Source: Pardosa pseudoannulata
Taxonomy: Eukaryota; Arthropoda; Arachnida; Araneae; Lycosidae
NCBI GenBank assembly: GCA_032207245.1
Contig: CM063502.1
Coordinates: 74,085,009-74,149,008 of the forward strand
Length of the DNA: 64,000 bases
Direction: 5' to 3'
Within the stretch, counting starts at the first letter, position 1; each line of letters begins with the position of its first letter. The notes beneath the pieces are model-generated. The model saw only the letters and a list, made by a program, of their open reading frames with translations. It searched no databases and was not told the DNA's origin. The position numbers were made by a program, and so were the translations under genes. Shown here piece by piece: positions 54,560-64,000 of this stretch.

Positions 54560-54960
54560 AGAATCCTGAAATACTGGTGGGGCAGCGTCTAATTAATTTT
54601 CTTTCCTAAAATAAGTCATTTGATATCAATTATATATTGCACTGCTAGATGTGTAAATGAAGCACAGTGCTCTCTGTTGAAAAGGACCTGCCATGCAAAG
54701 AAACCATTAATTGTCCCGAACGATCAAAAGCACGTGGCTATTTCTCGTAATGCATTCTAGCAGATCAATTAGCATTCTATCAACCCCGTCATTTAGCAGA
54801 GAGAAAATGGACTTAATCAAGACGTGCTTTCTGACTCTAACAACTGTAGACGTGATTCGAAATTCAAACAAAGAAGAAAAATTTTATAGTTTTTATAGGA
54901 TGACTGACCACTTATGAGATAAGGGGGTGATTACTTAAGGGCAGAAGTGATGGTCAAGGT
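54560..54960. promoter_or_regulatory. Candidate conserved non-coding element
   Basis: A less AT-rich, low-repeat block with several homeodomain-core motifs (CTAATTAATTTTC, CCATTAATTGTCC, ATCAATTAGC). The 68-codon frame at 54,711-54,917 has no domain. Its position in the putative LRR intron makes an enhancer plausible, but this is inference only. Confidence 0.2.
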
Positions 54961-55153
54961 GAAAATTTATCATAAATAAATTGAATTCTGTAAATGATTT
55001 TCAAGACCATAAAATAGAAAATAGTTATAGTGTTAACATAAACTACAATTCAGTAAGTGAATATAATTAAGTAAGTACATGTATAATCTAAAGACATAGA
55101 GTAGTATATTATATAATATAAATTCTAATGTAAGTTACATGCCTCTTGTTTAA

Positions 55154-55672
55154 CCGTTAAAGGACACTAATATAAATTTCTTAGGATTTAATGAAATTAG
55201 TTTATAAATGTTACCTATGCACCTTATAAATGTAAAATACATGAAAAAAATCTGCATTCATTGGGAGGAAGAAAGGTTAGACGGCTGATTTAAATGCAAA
55301 ACTATCCGTTTGTACTGTGTGAAAACAATGCTTTCTGTTGAGTTTTTATTAAGGTGGGAGTACAAAGAATAATTATCATCAAATGTGTAAAATAAAAAAA
55401 TAACTAAACAGTTTTAAATGTTATTTGTATCAGTATAGGTATTTGGGATCACAATGAAGATAAATCGAATTTCTGAATTTTCTGGGTAAAGCAAGTTTTA
55501 AAGTGCATATTTCAAATGGAAAAATGAATCAAGTGTAGTGTTTTTATCTGCTGTAAGTTTGAATTTTCATAAACAGAAAATTAAATAAAAAATCACTCAT
55601 ATGTCTTTAAAAAGTAGAAAAAAGAAATTTTTAACAGGTGGATTAGCTGCAAAACCACCGTTAGTTAAAGGG
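55154..55672 (+). mobile_element. Compact TTAA-flanked (piggyBac-like) element, 519 bp
   Basis: Exact TTAA duplications stand at 55,150-55,153 and 55,673-55,676. The left end is CCGTTAAAGGACAC and the right end, reverse-complemented, CCCTTTAACTAACGGTGG; a second GGTGG...CCACC stem lies inside the right end. It is non-coding and the cleanest of the three copies. Confidence 0.78.
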
Positions 55673-55699
55673 TTAAACATTTAAAATACTTTTTCACCA

Positions 55700-57560
55700 A
55701 CTGATTTAATAAATAAAGATAATAAATGTAATTTGAAAATTGTACGTATAGATGCCTAATATCTCGGGTTACTCTCAATGATATTTAGATGTATAATAGG
55801 ATAATTTATTGAGCATTCTGTTATTATCAGCGAGATGTGCTAAATATTGTATTAGTATTATCCATATTGAGAACTAAATAATCTTAGATAAGCTTCAAAC
55901 ATCCTCCTTATTTCTGCTTCTTTACCCACATTTTAAAACAAAAATGGAAAAAAAGGAGTCCTCTATATCTCAAAAGAATTGATAAACCGCATTTTTTTTC
56001 TGTAAAAGCAAAATTTCTTCCCTCTTGGTAAAGACTAAAGTTTCCCTTTTCATGAACTCAAAAGTTTATAACATTATTTAAGATTGAATGACATAACATC
56101 CACATACTTATATAACGAGCTTTTAAGTTGAAATAATATTTTTCTATTAAAACGTAGCTTTGATAGTAGCTTTGAATAAAACTATTGCAAATTGGTAATT
56201 TATACAGAATGTATTATAGGGATAATATTTATAGTAAAATAAATATAAATCCTAATATTTATAAAGTTTGAATAACTTCTTTCAAATCAGTGTCATGCAC
56301 GATAAATACAAATGACAAAAGAGCAGGAAGTACTTTAATTTTTAAAGATGAAATTCGGTGTATTATTTAGATTTTGGTTTAAGATTTTATGTAAAAACTA
56401 GTATATAGCCCGTTATATCCCGAGATCAGTAAAATTTTTCATTTTTCAGAATTGTAAGTAACCTATGAGGCAGGTAAAAAAATGGTTTGTTTTTTGGCCG
56501 AGAATTATCTTGCAAAAAATAATCCATGATTAATTTAAAATTATCACATACGTAACTAATATTTAAAATTATCATATACGTAACAAATATAAAAGAAAAT
56601 TATTTACGTAATATCTAAGTTCAGTGATAAAAGGTATGAAAATAATGCAGACGATATTTAAATAATTTAAAATAAGAAATGATTAAATAAAATGATTAAA
56701 GGAATGACGTCATAATGCTAGAAAAAAATGTTATTTTTACTTATTTATTATGTGATAAATTGATAAATTTGATCACCTGCTCTTAAAATAGGGCTTGAAA
56801 TAATGGCATTAAAAACTCGAAAAGGGGGGAAGGGGAGGATTTAGAACATTTTAAAGAAGAAAGTAATTTTCGCTGTGATATGAAGCATATTTATACCAAT
56901 TTATTTTAGAATTTTATCGACAGTTTAGGAGAAGATAAACTTTACTCGCTTTGAATTTTGCTAACCCTAACTCATCAAGAATCCAATATGGATGCCTCTA
57001 TCCATTCTAGGTCCGACCACTTCATAAATTCGTGGACAGACGGGCAGATAATTTTGGTTATTATTATATAGAGGATTATTAATCGATCTTCAAAATCACT
57101 TAAAAAAAACCCCAGTATTTCTTACTAAATCCCGTTTATATTTTAAAAGCATTTTCACAGTATGAAATATGTAAGCAATAGTTGTAATGCTATTTAATTA
57201 CCTTTGGGAAAGAAGAAATGGTTGCTATCCATTATTTTAATCAACACTGAAAAAAGATGCTTTTGATTACTATCACAATTTTATATTTCAGAATTTATTT
57301 TTACTAAACAACTTTCAATCTATCTGAAATATGTTTCCCCTATCTTACTTGATTTAATGCGTGTGGAGATTATTTATTAATGATATCTACCGGCAGCCAC
57401 GAGGAAGCAACGCAATGTACTCATCATCAGTCAGAGTAGTGGAACTATCAAATCTATGGAATTGTAGGTAGAAGCGACATTCGGACATTTACTGATTTGG
57501 ATGTGTTCTGCTACTCTAAACCTAACAAATACTGGTTTACATTTTATTTGAAATAAATGG
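55700..57560. other. AT-rich DNA with a small duplication
   Basis: A 28-bp tandem duplication (AAAATTATCACATACGTAAC) lies at about 56,537-56,590. A less AT-rich patch at about 57,390-57,540 precedes the tandem array. Nothing else is recognised. Confidence 0.4.
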
Positions 57561-57574
57561 ATAGCTAAAAACTG

Positions 57575-59503
57575 TGTACAAGCATAAAAATAAACGTACA
57601 AAAAGTTGCATGTGATCAGTGAACTGTAATAAAAAGTTATTCAATATTTACATTTTGCATTTAAACTGTTAAATCAGAGAAAAGTTTTGATGATTTATAT
57701 ACCAAGAAGAAAGCTAGTTTACTATTACGAATTTATTCAAAGTATCTTATTTCTAAATATTTAAATTTCTTCTTATAGGAAGTTGAAAATAAGACTGATT
57801 TTGTAGCAGTTAAAATTTATCTTACCTCTTAATATTTATTAATTTTTTTCTTACATGAATAGTATACTTGTAGTATTTTCATGTATAATTTTAGCCTGCA
57901 ATAATAAATTAGATACTAAGAACTGAGTTTCTTACATTTACTTTCAAAAGCGTATTAGTTTTCTAGAGTGTTTGATGCTTTTCTTCTCTATAAAGCAGAA
58001 AATTTTATTATCCGTCATGATACAGTACTATGTACAAACATAAAAATAAGCGTACAAAAAGTTGCATGTGATCAGTGAACTGTAATAAAAGTTATTCAAC
58101 ATTTCCATTTTGAATTTAAACTGTTAAATCAGAGGAAAGTTTTGATGATATATATACCAAGAAGAAAGCTAGTTTACTATTACGAATTTATCCAAAGTAG
58201 CTTATTTCTAAATATTTAATTTTCATCTTATAGGAAGTTGAAAATAAGTCCGATTGTGTAGCAGTTAAAACTTATGTGACCTCTTAATGGGTTAAGTAAT
58301 ATTTATTAAATTATTTCTTATATGAATAGTATACTCGCAGTATCTTCATGTATAATTTGAGAATGAATGAATAAATTAGATACTGAGTTTCTTACATTTA
58401 CTTTCACAAGTTTATTACTTTTCCAGAGCGTTTGATGCTTTTCTTCTCGATAAAGTAGAAACTTTTATTATCCAACATGATACAGTACTGTGTACAAGCA
58501 TAAAAATAAACGTACAAAAAGTTGCATGTGATCAGTGAACTGTAATAAAAAGTTATTCCACATTTCCTTTTCAATTTAAACTGTTAAATCAGAGAAAAGT
58601 TTTGATGATATATATAACAAGAAGAAAGCTAATTTATTATTACGAGTTTATCCAAAGTATCTTATTTCTAAATATTTAATTTTCATCTTATAGAAGGTTG
58701 GTTGAAAATAAGACTGATTATGTAGCAGTTAAAACTTATCAGACTTCTCAATGGGTTAAGTAATATTTAGTAATATTGGGTCAAGTTATATTAGTTAAAT
58801 TGTTATGTTAATTTATTTCTTACATGAATAATATATTTGCAGTATCTTCATATATAATTTTAGCCTGAAAGAATAAATTAGATACTAAGAACTGAGTTTC
58901 TTACATTTACTTTCACAAGCGTATTAGTTTTCCAGAGTGTTTGAAACTTCTCTTCTCGATAAAGCAGAAAATTTTATTATCCGACATGATACAGTACTGT
59001 CTACAAGCATAAAAATAAGCGTACAAAAAGTTGAATGTGATCAGTGAACTGTAATAAAAAGTTATTCAACATTTCCCTTTTTAATTTAAATTGTTAAATC
59101 AGAGAAAAGTTTTGATGATATATATACCAAGAAGAAATCTAATTTACTATCACGAGTTTAATCAAAGTATCTTATTTCTAAATATTTAATTTTCATCTTA
59201 TAGGAAGTTGAAATTAAGACTGATTGTGTAGCAGTTAAGACTTATCAGACTTCTCAATGGGTTAAGTAATGTTTAGTAATATTGGATTAAGTTATAGTAG
59301 TTAAACTGTTAAGTTAATTTATTTCTTACATGAATAGTATATTTGCAGTATCTTCATGTATAATTTTAGCCTGAAAGAATAAATTAGATACTAAGAACTG
59401 AGTTTCTTACATTTACTTTCACAAGCGTATTAGTTTTCCAGAGCGTTTGATGCTTTTCTTCTCGATAAAGCAGAAAATTTTATTATCCGACATGATACAG
59501 TAC
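57575..59503 (+). repeat. Four tandem copies of a 456-509-bp unit
   Basis: The start TGTACAAGCATAAAAATAA occurs at 57,575, 58,031, 58,491 and (as TCTACAAGCA) 59,000; the last copy ends with GACATGATACAGTAC at 59,503. Copies 3 and 4 carry an extra ~45-50-bp piece (GTAATATTGG...AAGTTATA...GTTAATTT). No frame is kept; it is non-coding. Confidence 0.95.
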
Positions 59504-62470
59504 AAGGTCATGAATCTGGTGCTTGACATTCAGCGTCTATCTCAACTTTCTTGATATACGGTACCCAAGACGATAAAAACTCCCGAAAACTTCTTCCTGG
59601 AAAAGCATCCATAACAAACCGCCTCAAGCTAAAGTATTGTGAGACATAAAGCAGATTTTTTTAGCTTTACCATTCAGAGTTTTTAAAGCTCTGAGAGGAA
59701 AGCAGGCAAAACGGTTTGTTTTGTTAACAAGTTTCTGTAAAATGAATCTTTCTAGTTACTTGAAGAATTTAAATAAAGTACATTTTTTAAATAACTCATA
59801 TTTATCGTACATAAAAGTCATTTTATGATACTGAAGCAAAATAAATCTTTCAAAATTTAAAAGTGCAGCATTGTCGACTTCTTGAGTTTTTTTTTTAAAT
59901 CTTTAAAGATAATCTTTTCTTTATGTTTAAGTGCGTATTTTTACAAAAATATTTATCATAATTTATTCAAAAAGGAACGATATTTTAAGGAAGAATCTGA
60001 AGTTTATTCTTGTCAGTACGGCAATAAAAATTTGACCCTATAAATCACTGAAGTTGAGATTTTACATAGTCTCAAATAATAATACATGACATGATTTGTA
60101 CATTACGTTATAAGACTTGAAATATTTGAATTCAAAATTATTTATATCAACATAAGAACAGCTTATATAGCGAAATGTATAATAGATAATAATAGATAAT
60201 ATCAGATTCAATTATTCTTTAAAATAAAAGGGAATATTTTCTTAAAATTATTATATTTGATATATTCAGAATAATCTAAAAGAACATTTTGTATATCAAA
60301 TATAACAACATTATTTCACTTTATAGAGTGAAATGTATAATAAGTAACAGCACCTTCAATTCTTCTATGATAACAAAAAGCGAAAATGTTCGTGACAGCT
60401 GTTTAACTTGTAATATGATATTTATTCTTGTTTATATTGTCCTTTATAAACTATCATCGATGTCCTGTTTTATTTTCTTGGTATTGCTCAGTTTTCCTTT
60501 CAAATATAAACATATACAGATTTGCTGTTAGAAATTAAATTTTATAATTAAAAACATATATTAATAAAACACTTTATTCTATTGATTTTAATTAAATCAT
60601 AACAAAAATGCATTTATTGTTATCAATATATTAGTTTTTATTTTTATTTCTATATCAGAGGGCTACAATTCTATGCGTTAAATAAATTTCATTAGTATTA
60701 TAAAGTTGTGTTATAAAGTAAATAAAGTGTGAGGATATCTTTTGAAATTGTTACGTATATGTTATGATGCATTAAATATTCCATACAAAAAATTTATATT
60801 AGTTCAAAAGTTTTTATGTTAGTTTATATCAGCCTGTATGCGTTGGGAATGCACTTGATTCAATTTGCGATTTTTTTCACAAAAAGTATACGCAGATTTT
60901 TTTGTGTTTTAGGGAAAATTTTTCAATAGATTTATTTTGGTTCAAGCTGACGTATAAGATCTTTGATTGTGTGGAAATATTTTGCTGTCACACGAGAAGT
61001 AAGCACATTCTTAATAAGGTAAAGAAATCGTAAATTTAACCCATTGCTTTTTAAACGTATGCTGGTAGTAGGTGAAAAATCCTGTAACTTTATGCCTGTG
61101 GAATATATTTTAGAAAAACGTGTCAGAAAAGGAAATTTTCTCTTTAATTTTGTTAATTATTACCATCAAAATTTTATGCTGCTGTTATTTAGGTTGAATT
61201 AATCCAAAATTGGCGCTTTTGAGTTGCTTGAATTGAGTTTGGGAGTCACAGGCAAGAGGTTAAAGAAAAAATAATCATATATAATATCAAAGTGAAAAGA
61301 TGAGGATCTATTTAAGCTGTACTTAGAAATTTTCCTATATAAAACACCAGATACATACTAACATGAAACTCTGTGTTGTTTGGGGAACTAGAGTTTGATT
61401 AGAATTTGAATATGTTCGGGGAAGCTTTAGCAAAAATATCCAAATAATAAATGCATGATAAATGATTGTAAAAATTTCTGAAGTTTCATTAAAGATAGAT
61501 AAGTGCTAGATTTCTTTAGAATTCATAATAACATTTGAATGTAAGATAATGTAAATTTCGCTCCAGTCAAATGCTAGCCTATCATTTCTATTTAGTACTA
61601 AGGGGGAAGCTTAGAAACACCTATATATTGTCTTACCTATCTTTTACATGTGTATATCCCTGATAATGACTTTTTTCTTTGTTTCATTCTTCTATATGAA
61701 TAAAGTAAATTTTCCACTAACATGATGCCAATTATAAAAGATGTCCCTCATTATGTACACTGGTTATCCTGATGTGGAAAACTTTTTAACTTTTAATTTT
61801 TGATGAACTCTACGTCTTGTAACACCAATTAGCAGTAAGCCTTATGGGTATACCTTATGGGTATTATACAGGAAATATTTGCTCTTAAAATTAAATTTTT
61901 CATCGGTTATTCCTATATAAACTTATATAAAGCTTTTATGTAACATATTCGTATCTAATAAAACCGTCCGACCAACGAGTGTGGAGCACAAGAGATTATT
62001 TTGTTATAAATTGTGTCTCCGTTAGGGGATAAAACTTTGAACAAATTAATCGTTTTCTGAAATTTAAAAAAAATGTTTAAGCCATAAAATTGTTTATTAC
62101 ATCTATATAGTTCTATATGTTCTTTTATTTTAATAGCTATATTTTTGAATCGTTCATTAATGCTTAATAAATTGATTTGTATATAAATTTTATTTTAGAG
62201 TATTTTGCAGGACTTAAATATTTACTTTTACATTACACTAATAACTATTCAATATTTATTTCTTTTAAATAAAAATACTCAAACCAAACATTACTATATG
62301 AATTTAGAACCTACTTTTTCGGAAAAAAATTACAGGTTAATTACCCGGTATTCATATATTCTTTTACCGATTTACTGGTAAATTTGCAAATCATCATACT
62401 CTCTCAAACGCGCATGTTCGTATAGATTTTGCAATAATATTTCTTCCTACAAAGTGTTATATTTTTAAAC
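59504..62470. other. AT-rich DNA, nothing recognised
   Basis: The 80-codon plus frame at 60,289-60,531 has no family signature. A slightly less AT-rich patch at about 59,505-59,650 was not identified. Confidence 0.4.
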
Positions 62471-62480
62471 TTTTCTAAAC

Positions 62481-62682
<202 letters not shown>

Positions 62683-62779
62683 GATATATCAAAATTACTA
62701 GAATTAAAATAAATATCCAAAACTTTCCTTAATCCCCTTCTCATTTTTGTAATACTTAATTGCCCAGCAAAAAAATGCC

Positions 62780-63260
62780 AGGCATAAGTTTTCTCAGACT
62801 TACAGTCTTTTTTAATTATCTCTCAAAATTAACTCTGGAACAAATGATAATTTCTGTCCACTGGCCACATTTTTACGCTATCAGGAAAGTATCAGGAAAG
62901 TCTTACTTCTGCAGTAATTAAATTGCTCCCTCTGTGTTTTCGAGCTGTCTTAAATGATCAAGGTTCACTCTTTCTCCAAAATTACTGGTTTACTGAAGAT
63001 TTCTCCAAAAGTGCCGATTCATCTCAAGTCTCCTGGGGAACAGAATCCCGTGACTCACTAGCTGTGGAAAGTGGAAATTCTCGACGAATTCGTATATTCT
63101 TAGAGCATTCTATGCAGAGCAGCACTGTAAAGACAGTCGGTTGACAATGAGCTTTTGATCTTTAATAGATGTGAAGTTCTGCAATTCGACTATGAGTTCA
63201 TTTTGCCTAGTGATACCAGAAAAAAAACATGGTTTATTTCTCCCATGCAATCGGGGAAAA
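62780..63260. other. Less AT-rich block, unknown
   Basis: Between two huge TA tracts, about 480 bp has near-balanced composition. The 73-codon plus frame at 62,923-63,144 is Ser-rich, without a domain or clear splice sites. A 10-bp direct repeat, TATCAGGAAAG, occurs at about 62,879 and 62,889. It could be conserved non-coding DNA or an old element. Confidence 0.25.
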
Positions 63261-63276
63261 AAGGATATTTGAACGG

Positions 63277-63277
<1 letters not shown>

Positions 63278-63346
<69 letters not shown>

Positions 63347-63357
63347 TTATACACACA

Positions 63358-63428
<71 letters not shown>

Positions 63429-63484
63429 TCATATATACTTATACACACAAACATATATATGTATGTATATTCATATATGTATAC

Positions 63485-63579
<95 letters not shown>

Positions 63580-63632
63580 CATACTTATATACGCACAAAC
63601 ATATATATGTATGTATATTCATATATGTATAC

Positions 63633-63720
<88 letters not shown>
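63278..63720. repeat. Complex TA/CA/TATG microsatellite with ~148-bp higher-order unit
   Basis: A non-TA cassette (ACACACAAACATATATATGT, GTATGTATATTCATATATGT, (CATA)n) occurs at about 63,440-63,498 and again at 63,588-63,646, with GTATGTATAT at 63,461 and 63,609. A shorter cassette lies at 63,346-63,362. The 198-codon frame over it is an artefact. Confidence 0.95.
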
Positions 63721-63778
63721 CGGATATAACATTACGTCTTTAGCTGCATAACCATATTCTTAACAGTGATAAATGTTT

Positions 63779-64000
63779 GGGGTAAGGAATCTTCTTGCGT
63801 TTTTTTCCATACCAGCTGTGCCGTCATGATCTCACTCTCTAACTACTACATGATTATCACTGTTTTCCCGCTTTTGGACATAGAAATGATGTTTAACAGA
63901 TCACAGTACACATTAAACAGGACTTAGTACAATACATACCCGAAATGAAAAAATGGGGTAAGGAATCTTCTTACTTTTTTTTCCATACCAGCTGTGCCCT
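63779..64000 (+). repeat. Start of a 176-bp tandem repeat cut by the window end
   Basis: GGGGTAAGGAATCTTCTT and TTCCATACCAGCTGTGCC begin at 63,779 and recur from 63,955 to the window end with a few changes. At least one full unit and the head of a second are present; the array may continue outside. Confidence 0.85.

Noticed and set aside
63155..63751. Longest open frame (198 codons) and many other Tyr-Ile, Cys-Val or His-Thr frames
   Set aside because: They are read through (TA)n, (CA)n or (TG)n microsatellites, which are open on both strands by composition. No domain or codon signal is present.

Overview
This window looks like a gene-poor stretch of a large, AT-rich animal genome (about three-quarters A+T by eye). 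It has intron-type splice signals, long (TA)n and (CA)n(TA)n microsatellites, tRNA-derived SINEs, solo LTRs and satellite-like tandem arrays, and no bacterial operon structure. The repeat style and one secreted LRR exon fit an arthropod, perhaps a chelicerate such as a spider. A cephalopod or other microsatellite-rich invertebrate is not excluded. The taxon is an inference.

Only one coding exon is convincing: plus strand, about 43,673-43,884. It encodes a signal peptide and a cysteine-rich LRRNT cap (CX3CXCX10C) and stops at a phase-2 GTAAGT donor where the first leucine-rich repeat should begin. No partner LRR exon was seen in the following 20 kb, so intron 1 probably runs past the window. 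A more GC-rich block at 42.66-42.91 kb with an initiator-like TCAGTT and a possible donor is a candidate promoter and 5' UTR exon. Two other short exon-like segments (5,114-5,160 and about 10,788-10,898) are weak candidates. Almost all other open frames are (TA)n artefacts or chance frames.

Layout: 0.25-1.5 kb old direct duplications and a SINE; 1.5-5 kb plain AT-rich DNA; 5.1 kb candidate microexon; 6.7-11.5 kb microsatellites and a 309-bp solo LTR; 13.2-14.05 kb a less AT-rich, homeodomain-site-rich block; 15-15.6 kb an LTR-like block between TA tracts; 15.9-22.1 kb an old tandem field with three recent copies of a ~0.88-kb unit; 22.1-23.2 kb two fold-back SINEs; 24.4-26.6 kb TA tracts, a second SINE family and a duplicated TA-linked segment; 27.23-30.9 kb sixteen copies of a 230-bp satellite; 34.9-35.8 kb degenerate repeats; 36.2-37.6 kb a TTAA-flanked, piggyBac-like non-autonomous element with a nested insertion; 38.1-41 kb a perfect palindrome, a third fold-back SINE and degenerate ~320-bp repeats; 41.5-42.65 kb a ~0.6-kb duplication ending at the candidate promoter; 43.6 kb the LRR exon; 44.8-45.5 kb a 344-bp duplication; 50.2-51.6 kb a second TTAA element containing a TA tract split by a 427-bp solo LTR; 52.65 kb a palindromic compound microsatellite; 55.15-55.67 kb a compact intact TTAA element; 57.6-59.5 kb four copies of a 456-509-bp unit; 62.5-63.7 kb microsatellites; 63.78-64.0 kb the start of another 176-bp repeat.

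No pathway or gene cluster can be reconstructed. The main interest is repeat biology: the 230-bp satellite with higher-order variant structure, the TTAA element family, the repeated head-to-head SINEs, and the insertion of LTRs in TA microsatellites.
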